From NCBI GenBank assembly GCA_910588535.1, contig CAJUOO010000014.1:1-56115 (forward strand): a stretch of 56,115 nt of DNA, written 5' to 3'. How positions within the stretch are numbered: position 1 is the first letter of the stretch; each line of letters opens with the position of its first letter. The notes under the pieces were generated by a model. That model was not told where the DNA came from. It saw only the letters and a list, made by a program, of their open reading frames with translations, and did not search any database. Source of the DNA: an uncultured Lachnospiraceae bacterium (GTDB lineage: Bacteria > Bacillota > Clostridia > Lachnospirales > Lachnospiraceae). The position numbers were made by a program, and so were the translations under genes. Shown here one piece after another: positions 44,581 through 53,400 of the stretch.

Positions 44581-45246
44581 TTATTGCACGACTTTTCCAT
44601 CTTGTAGCCGCACTACCTGATCTGCAAGTTGGGCAAGGTCGGGATTATGGGTAATTACAACCAATGTCTGGTGAAATGTAGCGGCAGTCATTTTGAGCAA
44701 TCCAGCAACATTTTGTGCTATTTTCATATCAAAGCTGCCAGTAGGTTCATCGGCTAAGACAATCGAAGGTTTTGTGATCAGGGCACGTGCAATCGCCGCA
44801 CACTGTTGTGCTCCACCGGAAAGCATATGTGGACGGACCTTCAGATAATTATCCAATCCCAGTAGATGAACAAGGTTGGAAAAATATGCTGCATCTGGTT
44901 GGGTGTCATCGAGAGCCAGAGGAAATACTATATTTTCTCTGATTGTCAATTCAGGTATCAGATTATATCCTTGAAAAACAAATCCAATCTTTCTGCGCCT
45001 GAATATCGTAAGCTGTTCCTCTTCCATTTTTGACAAATTCAGTCCATCCACAATTACAGTTCCTTCATCGGGCTCATATAGTCCAGCAATCATATTTAAT
45101 AACGTAGTCTTTCCAGAGCCTGATGCGCCTACAATAACTGTAAATTTTCCTTTTTTTATAGACAGGTCGATTCCATCCAACGCTTTGATAACCTGTGATC
45201 CATCCTTGAAATATTTCTTCAAGTGCCGTATTTCCACGATATTCAT
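44581..45246 (-). CDS. ABC transporter ATPase with divergent signature motif
   Basis: 221 residues. Walker A GASGSGKTT, Q-loop FVFQGYNLIPEL, Walker B PSIVLADEPTGSFD and H-loop VITHNPDLA are present, but the signature is MLSGGAQQCAAIARAL, where the family has LSGGQQQRVAIARA. Replacement of the Arg by Cys and of the D-loop GNLD by GSFD is unusual. It is encoded with the kinase and regulator, separate from the permease-ATPase pair, and no own permease follows. It may form a heterodimer with the other ATPase or serve sensing. GGAG lies 11 bases before the ATG. Confidence 0.85.
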   Translation of the reverse strand: MNIVEIRHLKKYFKDGSQVIKALDGIDLSIKKGKFTVIVGASGSGKTTLLNMIAGLYEPDEGTVIVDGLNLSKMEEEQLTIFRRRKIGFVFQGYNLIPELTIRENIVFPLALDDTQPDAAYFSNLVHLLGLDNYLKVRPHMLSGGAQQCAAIARALITKPSIVLADEPTGSFDMKIAQNVAGLLKMTAATFHQTLVVITHNPDLAQLADQVVRLQDGKVVQ

Positions 45247-45262
45247 AATTCCACGATCTCCG

Positions 45263-46282
45263 TCAACTTAACAGGAAGACTGAAAATGTACTTCCTTTGC
45301 CCTTTTTTGATGTTACTGTGATATATCCATTTTGCCGGGCAATAATTCCTCTTGCCAAATACAGTCCCAAACCGACACCTTCCTTACTGGTCACTTCCTC
45401 CGCCCGATAAAAGCGTTGGAATATGGCATTATAATTTTCCTGATCAATGCCGATCCCTGTATCGCTTATGTCAATCCGGGTATAAAATTGCCATGGACGA
45501 ACCAAAATGCTGATCGTACCTCCTTCTGGAGTGTACTTTACTGCATTATCCAAAATGTTGCCGATGGCTTCCACGGTCCACTTTGGATCATGCTTCACGG
45601 TCAATGTACTGTCACAATCAGCCAGAAGCTGGATATTTTTCTTTTCTGCTTCTGCTAGTATCATACTCACGGCTCCTGCAATCGTATCACTCAATCTCAT
45701 TTCTTCCATGTGCAAAACAAAAATCCCTGTCTCCAACCGGGACATTTTAATTAGTGACTGCATTAAAAATTCCAGTTTGTTAATCTGGACAGCCATTAAA
45801 TTTAAAAACTCATGCTGCTTGTCGCGGGGCAATTCATGCTGGTTCAAAATGCCTGTTATTGTCTGAATATTCGCTGTTGGTGTTTTGACCTGATGGGATA
45901 TATCACTAACCAGTTCTTGTATCGTCTGCTTGTCCTGTCTACTCTGCTGCTGTTCTTCTTTCATTTTCTCGTAATATTGCAGTAATTTACTTTGTACCTT
46001 TGAGAGAACGGTTTCTTCATATGGAAAAAATTTTTGGGGTTCCCGGTCCTCCAGCAGAATGTCAACTGTTTCACAGATATCATTCGAAAAGTCAGAAAGC
46101 TGCCGGCCTTGCCAAAAAGCCCAAAATACTGTTGCAATAAAAGCAATGCCACAGAAAACAAACAGAAATCCACGTATGAGTTCATGGGGAATATAAGGGA
46201 AAAAAAGCCCTGTCATTCCAGCGCAAAAGGCAAGACCCAAAAGCAGTCTCCGGCATACTCTTATCACGTACATTTCTTTCAT
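45263..46282 (-). CDS. Sensor histidine kinase (OmpR-partner type)
   Basis: 339 residues. Two membrane spans close together near residues 10-55 (LLLGLAFCAGMTGLFFPYI and GFLFVFCGIAFIATVFWAFW) leave almost no extracellular loop, as in intramembrane-sensing kinases. H-box LVSDISHQVKTPTANI, N-box IGNILDNAVKYTPEGG, G-boxes DTGIGID and GVGLGLYLARG. The ATG at 46282 overlaps the regulator stop (ATGA) with GGAGG seven bases upstream. Kinases of this build work with FtsX-type ABC transporters against antimicrobial peptides, which matches the neighbours. Confidence 0.9.
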   Translation of the reverse strand: MKEMYVIRVCRRLLLGLAFCAGMTGLFFPYIPHELIRGFLFVFCGIAFIATVFWAFWQGRQLSDFSNDICETVDILLEDREPQKFFPYEETVLSKVQSKLLQYYEKMKEEQQQSRQDKQTIQELVSDISHQVKTPTANIQTITGILNQHELPRDKQHEFLNLMAVQINKLEFLMQSLIKMSRLETGIFVLHMEEMRLSDTIAGAVSMILAEAEKKNIQLLADCDSTLTVKHDPKWTVEAIGNILDNAVKYTPEGGTISILVRPWQFYTRIDISDTGIGIDQENYNAIFQRFYRAEEVTSKEGVGLGLYLARGIIARQNGYITVTSKKGKGSTFSVFLLS

Positions 46283-46965
46283 ACTGTTTCCTCCATCCAA
46301 ACATATCCTATGCCGCGCACTGTCTTGATATATGTATGGGAATCATCTTCAACTTTGGCTCTTAACCGATTGATCGTGACAGTCAATGCATGATCGTCAA
46401 CAAAATTACCCTCAATATCCCAAAGCCGCTCCAATAGTATCTGCCTAGTCAGTATGTTTCCGGCATTTTCTGTTAAGACTTTCAGCAATTTATACTCATT
46501 TGAAGTAACGATAATTTTTTCATTTCCACGGACTGCGGTAAGTTTACTGAAGTCAAGCGAAAGAAAACCATCACTCCAACAGTTCATCGCTTGCTGTCCT
46601 AATAAATGATTTCTTCGAACCGCAACCTCTATGCGCCGCAGAAGTATTTTCATATTAAATGGTTTTGTTACATAATCTTCTGCGCCGAGATCAAAACCAT
46701 TCAAAATATCCTGTTCCAGATCATTCGCTGACAAAAATATAACTGGCATCTGCGGACATACATTTTTTATTGTACAACATAAATCAAAACCATTTCCGTC
46801 CGGCAGATTCACATCAAGTATTGCTAAATCAAAAGGTTCGCTTTGAATAAGGTGGTACGCCTTTTTGCAATTATAAGCAGCAACCGTCACATAATTGTTA
46901 CAATCCAGTTCAAAGCATATCGCTGCACTCAAGGTTAAATCGTCCTCAACAACTAACAACTTCAT
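46279..46965 (-). CDS. OmpR-family response regulator
   Basis: 228 residues. Receiver: LVVEDDLTLS, LAILDVNLPDGNG (phosphoacceptor Asp), FLSANDL, YVTKPF. Winged-helix output: TSNEYKLLKVLTENAGNILT, RLWDIEGNFVDDHALTVTI and VRGIGYVW. It follows a truncated ribbon-helix-helix ORF by 13 bases and precedes the kinase with a four-base overlap. The likely targets are the TTGTGACAT repeats before the permease. A 71-bp fragment of a near-identical gene lies at 19772-19842. Confidence 0.93.
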   Translation of the reverse strand: MKLLVVEDDLTLSAAICFELDCNNYVTVAAYNCKKAYHLIQSEPFDLAILDVNLPDGNGFDLCCTIKNVCPQMPVIFLSANDLEQDILNGFDLGAEDYVTKPFNMKILLRRIEVAVRRNHLLGQQAMNCWSDGFLSLDFSKLTAVRGNEKIIVTSNEYKLLKVLTENAGNILTRQILLERLWDIEGNFVDDHALTVTINRLRAKVEDDSHTYIKTVRGIGYVWMEETV

Positions 46966-46978
46966 TTATTATGTCCTT

Positions 46979-47065
46979 TCATTTCTCATAATCCTCTGGC
47001 TTCATTCTAACGCTGACAACTTTTTCTTTTGTAACGTCAGTCTTTGGTCTTCCTGCTTTCGCCAT
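46979..47065 (-). CDS. Truncated ribbon-helix-helix protein stub
   Basis: 28 residues with a very good ribosome site (AAGGAGGGACGCATA before the ATG). The start MAKAGRPKTDVTKEKVVSV followed by RMKPEDYEK is the N-terminus of small RHH/CopG-type DNA-binding proteins of mobile elements, which usually run on for another 30 or more residues; here a stop follows at once. It is the first reading frame after the promoter at 47087-47115 and may now serve only to couple translation to the regulator. It may still be a functional mini-protein. Confidence 0.6.
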   Translation of the reverse strand: MAKAGRPKTDVTKEKVVSVRMKPEDYEK

Positions 47066-47086
47066 TATGCGTCCCTCCTTATGACC

Positions 47087-47115
47087 ATTATATTTTTGTC
47101 ATACAAAAATATCAA
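47087..47115 (-). promoter_or_regulatory. Promoter overlaid by a 23-bp palindrome
   Basis: Minus strand: TTGATA (47115-47110), a 17-base spacer, TATAAT (47092-47087). The spacer plus parts of both boxes are a perfect palindrome: ATATTTTTGT and ACAAAAATAT around CAT (47090-47112). Any dimer bound there would block RNA polymerase. A similar core, TTGTCATACAAAAA, recurs at about 47251-47266. It drives the RHH stub, regulator, kinase and ATPase. Confidence 0.8.
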
Positions 47116-47194
47116 GTAAAAGTTTCTGCTGCTCTACTCTAACCCCCTCTAACTATTTTTCAAAGATTTCACAAGTTACATACTTAAAAATACC

Positions 47195-47219
47195 TGCCGA
47201 TAAAATTTTTAATCCGGCA
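47195..47219 (-). terminator. Terminator after the truncated DnaC-like gene
   Basis: TGCCGGAT and ATCGGCA pair (one bulge) around an AT-rich loop; GGTATTTTT follows on the minus strand. Confidence 0.55.
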
Positions 47220-47256
47220 TATAAGGAAAAAGCCCCTAACCTTTAGAAGCTTCTTG

Positions 47257-47529
47257 TCATACAAAAAGACTGTACAAAACAGGAAGCTGACGCTTTACTG
47301 CCTCTAATTCGCTATATACTTGGCATACTTTGAAAATAAAATCTATATACACCTTGAAAACTGTAAAAAAGCCGATAACCTGTGACATTCCCAAGAATGA
47401 TATTTTTTTCTGCTTTTTTGTATGGCACTGCCCGCACATCAATAATCCTGTATCAGCGTTTATGTAATCATCAGCCGCCTTTATTCCCTCATTTGTGGCT
47501 TTTTCCAGTTCCTTTAGGACTTCATCCAA
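47257..47529 (-). pseudogene. Truncated DnaC/IstB-like replication ATPase
   Basis: Only the first about 43 residues look like the family: EVLKELEKATNEGIKAADDY, then TGLLMCGQCHTKKQKK, the Cys-rich start of DnaC-like helicase loaders carried by mobile elements. After about 47400 the frame reads unrelated sequence to 47257, and no Walker motif exists. The start is a TTG at 47529, overlapping the stop of the replisome organizer, with AAGGAGG upstream. The DNA after the junction leads into the regulator/ABC cassette, so the cassette's arrival or a deletion probably removed the rest. Confidence 0.65.
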
Positions 47530-48276
47530 TCATAAACTGTCACCCTCCTTAAAACTGCCGTTATAGGAATACCCATTCCCCGTTTTCTGTTCTTTTTTCA
47601 TATCCGCCTTTTTCCAGAGTTCCATAGTAGCTAAGTGGTTTTTGTATGTTTTTCCATAAGATGCCATGTATTCCGACAGATGTTCTATCATGGACTGGTA
47701 ATCTGCCGGAAAGTCACCTTTGAGCATTTGCAGCTCCTTATCCGTAAGAATGACATTATTGTATCTGCCGTAGAAATGCGCACCGTTTTCCTCCTTTACA
47801 GGTGGGTGTGCGTCTTTTTCTCTCTCACTCTCTCTTATATAATCTCTATTCTCTATACTCTTATCTCTATACTCTGGTGGACAAATGTCCAAGGCAGTGC
47901 GGACATTCTGCGGACAAATGTCCGCCTCTTATCCCCCTGTGTCTAATAATCCTATCTGCAAAGGCATAGATTTTTCGCTTTCTTTCCTAAGCCTTGACAG
48001 TTTTTTGCATTCACCCTCTGTTGACGATTTCCCTACCAGCGTTTCAATCTGGCTCATGTAAATCGTGCCTGTTTCGGTAGTTTCTGCAAGTCCAAGTTCT
48101 AGGAAAATTTTTACTGCCCTCTCAACGGTACCGACCTCATGCCTTGTCAGTGTAGCGATCATCTCTGTTGTCAGCGATAAATGCTCGTTTACTTTCAAAA
48201 ATCCGCCACAGGAAACGTATACAAAGCCGATGTAAACGAAGTAAAGGAGCTGATGAAACAGGTATGGCATACACAA
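47530..48276 (-). pseudogene. Phage-type replisome organizer, N-truncated with an in-frame stop
   Basis: The open part from about 48210 reads GGFLKVNEHLSLTTEMIATL, then VGTVERAVKIFLELGLAE, and IYMSQIETLVGKSSTEGE, matching the middle of the replisome-organizer (DnaD-like initiator) family. The usual first about 80 residues are missing; upstream codons are the antisense of the MobC fragment. After LLDTGG a single TAA (47929-47931) interrupts the frame, and the same frame then continues EADICPQNVRTALDICPPEY to 47530. So there are two lesions: loss of the 5' end and one nonsense codon. Its C-terminal part (47530-47892) could still be made from a TTG. Confidence 0.72.
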
Positions 48277-48315
48277 AAATCCATGCTATCACGGCAACCG
48301 TCAGTAAAGCAGTAG
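48199..48315 (+). pseudogene. C-terminal fragment of a MobC-type relaxosome protein
   Basis: The plus frame reads KSATGNVYKADVNEVKELM followed by KQVWHTQKSMLS and a stop at 48313-48315. In mobilizable elements such a MobC tail precedes and overlaps the relaxase start exactly as here. No start codon or N-terminal RHH part remains; at about 48200 the sequence becomes the replisome organizer in antisense, so this is a recombination joint. Confidence 0.6.
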
Positions 48316-49709
48316 ACTACATCTGCAACCCTGCCAAAACCGATGAGGGCATACTGATTTCTTCCTACGGCTGCAGCCCCGAAACTGCCGCTTATGATTT
48401 CAAATTTGCCCTGTCAAAAACCAGCCAGTCGGATAAAAACAAAGCCTACCATCTGATACAGTCTTTTCTTCCCGGCGAGGTTTCTTATAAGGAAGCCCAC
48501 CAGATTGGCGTGGAGCTTGCGGACAAACTTTTAGAGGGCAGATACTCCTATGTTGTCACTACGCACATAGACCGAGGACACGTTCACAACCACATTATTT
48601 TTTGCGCCGCTGATAACATTAACCATGAGAAATATCACGACTGCAAAAAGACCTATTACAATATCCGCAACATGAGCGATGACCTCTGCCGGAAGCATGA
48701 GCTGTCTGTCATTATTCCAGGCGAAAAACCATTGTCTGAAAAGGGTGCTGCCAGAGGAAAAACTTACAAGGAATGGCAGGCAGGCAAAAACGGTTCTTCA
48801 TGGAAAGAACAGTTAAAAGCTGACATTGACGAAGCCATCAAAAACGCTGCGACTTACGAGGACTGCATTGACCTGCTCCGGGCAAAAGGCTACGAAATCA
48901 AGGGAGAAACCATCGTAACCGAAGGCGGTTCCGGCGGGGAAAATTCCCATAAATTTATCTCCTTCCGTCCTCTGGACAGGGAGCGTTTTGTCCGTGGAAG
49001 CGCAAAGTCTTTGGGTGCTGAATATACCAAAGAACGGATAAAGGAACGCATCGAGGAAAAGACACTTGCGAAGGATAAAAAGCGTGTGCCATTCCCAACA
49101 AGGAAAAAGCCCGTTGTCAAAGATTATTCAAAGAAAAACCTTATTGACACCACCGGGGATAAATTCATGCAAAGTCCCGGCTTAAAACATTGGGCTGACA
49201 TTCAAAACCTCAAAATTGCCGCCGCAAGTTACAGTCAGGCAGGCTCTATTGCGGAGCTTGAACAGCAGATTGCCGCCAAGTCCACACTGGCAAAAACAGC
49301 CCGTGAAAGCCTTGTGGAAACGGAGCATCGGCTAAAAGATTTCGGACAGGTTTTAAAGTATGCGGAGCAGTATAAAACCAACCGCATCTACCATATCCGC
49401 TATCAAAAATCAAAAGATAAAGACAGGTATCTGCGCCAGCACGAAACAGAGCTTATCCTCCATGACGGTGCGGAAAATATGCTGAAACGTCTTGGAATTG
49501 ACACCAAAAACCTTGATATTGAAAAGCTCCGCAGCGATTACAATGCGCTCTGTTCCAAAAAGCAGGCTTTACAGAAAACCTATAAGTCTGCCGAGAAAGA
49601 AGCCGCCGACCTTAATCGGAAACTCGACAACCTTAACCAGTATCTTGACCACAATTTAGAACAACAACCTGCTGACAAAAAGATTGGAAAAAATACCCAA
49701 TCCCTCTAA
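48264..49709 (+). CDS. MobA/VirD2-type relaxase (MOB-P like)
   Basis: 481 residues. The N-terminal relaxase domain has the candidate nicking tyrosine in SKAVDYICNPAKT and the metal-binding HUH-type segment THIDRGHVHNHIIF. It continues through KTYKEWQAGKNGSSWKEQLK and YEDCIDLLRAKGYEIK, to a coiled-coil C-terminus (about 350-475). It should nick an oriT and lead DNA transfer using a conjugation machine from another element. AAAGGAG lies 14 bases before the ATG. The MobC partner is only a fragment, so transfer may be crippled. No oriT could be identified. Confidence 0.88.
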   Translation: MAYTKIHAITATVSKAVDYICNPAKTDEGILISSYGCSPETAAYDFKFALSKTSQSDKNKAYHLIQSFLPGEVSYKEAHQIGVELADKLLEGRYSYVVTTHIDRGHVHNHIIFCAADNINHEKYHDCKKTYYNIRNMSDDLCRKHELSVIIPGEKPLSEKGAARGKTYKEWQAGKNGSSWKEQLKADIDEAIKNAATYEDCIDLLRAKGYEIKGETIVTEGGSGGENSHKFISFRPLDRERFVRGSAKSLGAEYTKERIKERIEEKTLAKDKKRVPFPTRKKPVVKDYSKKNLIDTTGDKFMQSPGLKHWADIQNLKIAAASYSQAGSIAELEQQIAAKSTLAKTARESLVETEHRLKDFGQVLKYAEQYKTNRIYHIRYQKSKDKDRYLRQHETELILHDGAENMLKRLGIDTKNLDIEKLRSDYNALCSKKQALQKTYKSAEKEAADLNRKLDNLNQYLDHNLEQQPADKKIGKNTQSL

Positions 49710-49724
49710 ATTCGACATAAAAAA

Positions 49725-49767
49725 AGAGGGTACCGCAACAAGTTTTCTCTCTGTTGCGATACCCTCT
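49725..49767 (-). terminator. Strong terminator between relaxase and the surface-gene cluster
   Basis: AGAGGGTA-CGCAACA pairs with TGTTGCG-TACCCTCT (one mismatch). On the minus strand it is followed by seven T, so it ends the minus-strand cluster; it can also end the convergent relaxase transcript. The stretch 49768-49966 has one more hairpin (AAGGAAAACAG/CTGTTTTCC, 49908-49950) and no credible gene. Confidence 0.8.
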
Positions 49768-49966
49768 GATGTGAGCAAGATTTTTATTTCGTACTGTCTT
49801 GTACTTTATGCCATGTATTCTCCTGTTTCTTTTCTCCATGTATCTTGCTCCACTTTCCAATCGTTTCCTGCTGTATTCCACACACAATTCCATAAAACGC
49901 TTTTTAAGGAAAACAGAAAAATCCAAAAATATATTTCCTGTTTTCCCTTACTGCCAATTTTACCGT

Positions 49967-50437
49967 CTACCCTTTCTGACCGGTAATTGCCTGTAATAGT
50001 CCGCTTTGGAATCTGGCAAGATCTACTCTTTCGGCACACAGGTTCTGCATACACCAGTATACATTACGTTCCCGTCCTATTAAAATACTATCGGGAATCC
50101 CAAAAATAATCCTGTCCCCATTCTCTTTTTTGTCCACTCTTGGCAGCATGACTGAAACATAACATAATTTCGATATGATATACTCATCCGCTTCTTCCAT
50201 GCTCCCAAACGGGATTACTTCTACCCTGAATCTGGAATTTCCATTCCTGATGTCCTTCCATGTAGTTTCATAGGAACCCATAATCCTCACCGGAGCAACA
50301 CTTTTTTCAATTACAAAGCCCTCTTTATCAGAAAATTTCAGCATGGCTGGGAAATACATATCCGTTTTTTCTATTTTTCTTCGTTCCCATGTTTCAAATA
50401 GATATGTTTTCTTCATGTTTTCAACTATCTTCTCCAC
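49967..50437 (-). CDS. Protein of unknown function, 156 residues
   Basis: Starts with GTG at 50437, seven bases after AGGAGG, and lies 14 bases after the large LamG/transglutaminase-like gene, clearly in one operon. No signal peptide or membrane span. The sequence is mixed alpha/beta (FVIEKSVAPVRIMGSYETTW, FRVEVIPFGSMEEADEYIIS). I do not recognise it. By position it could be an accessory, chaperone or immunity partner of the large protein. Confidence 0.65.
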   Translation of the reverse strand: MEKIVENMKKTYLFETWERRKIEKTDMYFPAMLKFSDKEGFVIEKSVAPVRIMGSYETTWKDIRNGNSRFRVEVIPFGSMEEADEYIISKLCYVSVMLPRVDKKENGDRIIFGIPDSILIGRERNVYWCMQNLCAERVDLARFQSGLLQAITGQKG

Positions 50438-50451
50438 AATCCTTCCTCCTG

Positions 50452-53400
50452 CTAAACAATTACTGGCAATGCATTAGAACCTTCCTGTACAGCGTAATCA
50501 CAAGAACCCACGCCCTCCGGTGTTATAGGACACAGACACTCACGGTAAGAATCGGGACCCGCCTGTACACCTTCAAGGTTTCCATGCACTCTTTCATCTG
50601 TATATTGTGAAAAACTCATCCCTACAGACAGCCCGTACCCATATGATGGCATCCCTATTTTCAAAGATGCATCATACACCTTATGAACCGTATTATTCTT
50701 ATCATTATCTGTTCCGTCATGCCGCATCGCTGTTTCATGGTATAGAAAATATCCATAGTTTCCTATTTCCGAATTTCCTATTGGTATGATGGGATTTAAT
50801 GAAAATTGAGACCCCCCGCTTGCATTTCCCATACGTTCACAGCATAAATTCCCTCCCAGCATATTTGCAAAACTCATTACAATCGCAGCACAGTCCGTAC
50901 AGTTTACACGATAGGTAATTTCCATCCCATCTGGCTGTTCTCTGTGGAACATATTATATAAGAATCGGGATAAGTAAAATATTTTTTGTTTAAATATATC
51001 CCATGTCACATAATTGCTTTCAGGTGTATATAACAACTGTGTTTCTGCATTTATGGCTCTGGTTATACTTCCATATAAGTTCTGCATATCTGACACACCC
51101 TCCACTTTGGGTATGATGTATTTCAGTGCATCTGCCCAAAGCGGCTTGCCAAACCATTGGCATTTCGGTGGGGACATAATAAAATACAGTTTCACATTGA
51201 TACTTTCCTTCGTCATCAAATCAGCACTGCAATTCCATGTTATGGTTTCATTAATTTCCTTAACCTCTGACGGCAGCGAGTAATAATTAAATTGAAAATT
51301 CTTCACCACAGTAGTTATTCTTTTTGCCTTAACAAGAATGCTCTTTTTATCCGACGTACCAAAAAACGATTTCCCCTCTGCATATACCTCAACAGTAGTG
51401 TCTATATATCCTGTATTTTCCAATATAAAACTTGCCTGAACTACTATTGCGTTTTTTTCGATGTCTAAGTCATATGCTGCCACTGTCTGGGAATCCATAT
51501 TTCCCCTTTTCCATTCTGATAGCCGTCTTTTTTCTCCCCCGCTTTTAATAACTTCATATGATTCTATTATAGCCTCATCCACCGTGCCCTTGCTATATCC
51601 CTGCACATCTCTCGCATTCACATTATTATCAGGCTTCCATCCCATACCGTCCAATGACAGATTTGAAAACTTTACCTCTGACAATGTTACAGTACACTTT
51701 GTTTCCTCCGAATCATCCCTGTCAGGATAAGATGCAATGTGTATTCCTACCTGTACGACTAAAGCTGCCAGCTCAACTGCTGTCGTCGCCCACCCATACC
51801 CCAGAACTAACGAAGTAAATTTTACGCATATAGTGATAATAGACCAAAAGGCTATACCAGAAATCAACAATTTCAATATTTCCAAAAGTACATTTCCTTT
51901 GTATAAAAGAGTAAACAAAGAAAGAAACGTGTCAGCAGTAATATTTCCAAGCGCTATGCGTTTCAAAGCACTAAACAATGTTGCATTTCCGTAAAGTATT
52001 TCGGTGAGTTTTTTGATTGCTTTACTCTTTACACTGATATACACCCCAAAAGCAACAGCGCAGACTCCGCCTATGACCATTAAAATCAATTCCACCCACC
52101 AGATTACCACTTCGGAAGTTCCTTTTTCTTCCATCGTGCCAATCGTATAAGCCTTTCCGTTATGGCATCCTACAAAATAAACGGTTCCTTCTTTTTTCCA
52201 TGCCTTAACCGTGTACGGCATTTGGGAGCTGCATTTCATGCCTTGTTCTGCATAATGTTCTATCCACTGGTTCAGGCACATTTCGTATATTTCAGATAAT
52301 TCGGTTTCTGAAAGAGGCTCTTTTACAGACTGCTTCAAAGATATGACCTCAGAAGTTCCGTTAAGGGTATCGCTGACTTCCTCCTCCACTCTGGCATGGT
52401 TTCCTAATGCAACGCCATGATAAGTCACAGCATTGAAACAGCCATCATTGTCAATATCCAATGCAAACCCCCGTTTTTCAGCATCCACATCCGGTTCACG
52501 ATTGATATATGCCTGCACTTCTTCATCTGATAAAGCCCTCTCCCATACATCGCACTGGGAAATATACCCCGCAAAATAATCCGTCAGGCTGTCTGTTGCA
52601 TTATCACGTTTTGCACCAACCAGAAACATTCTTCCAGTATCATAATTAAAAGCCGGAAAAAGACTTTCTTTCTTACAGTCCACCTTCCCATCAATATACA
52701 TCGTGGCTGTTTCCACATTAAAAACAACGGCGGCATTGATCCATTTTCCCTGCCTGATTACAGATTTTGATACCACTGTATTCCACTCCGAACGCTCAAA
52801 AGCGTGCGTAAAACAAAGATGAAGACCATCTTCCATACGTTTCAGATAAAGATTGATCCCTCCAATATTGCATTCTGTCATATCAGAAAGGATACTGTAA
52901 CGCTCGGATACATCATCTTCCCCAGTCACAAACTTAAAATGCACCTGGACAGAATACTGCTGTGTCCCATAGTATCCCGGACGTACATCAGCCAGATCCT
53001 CCGCCTTCACTTCCAGATAAGAATTGCCTTTCAAACATATGGAAGAAGTAAAGGATTTGATGTGGGCATCTTTCAATGAAATCAGGTTGTTGCCAATCTG
53101 CTCCTTAGCCGGATTTTGTGTAAAATCATACCACGCCAGAGGAATGATGTCCAAATTCGGCTCATACATGATTTTTTTCATGGTGTCAGCGTCCAGACAC
53201 TCACTGAATATACGGACATGACGTATATCTCCTGCAAATCCATCTCCTATCATAATGCTGTTATTACAGTTGGCTCCTGATGCCTGACCAAATACACAGC
53301 AGTTATAGTTCCCATCTAAATACAGGGATACCCTGCTTCCATCTGTCGTCATGCCGATATGGAACCACTCATCCACCTTTAAAGCCCCCTGTGAACGGTT

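Noticed and set aside
49633..50054. Overlapping minus-strand ORFs of 97 and 82 codons
   Set aside because: They cross the strong terminator and the relaxase 3' end in antisense and have no ribosome site or recognisable motif.
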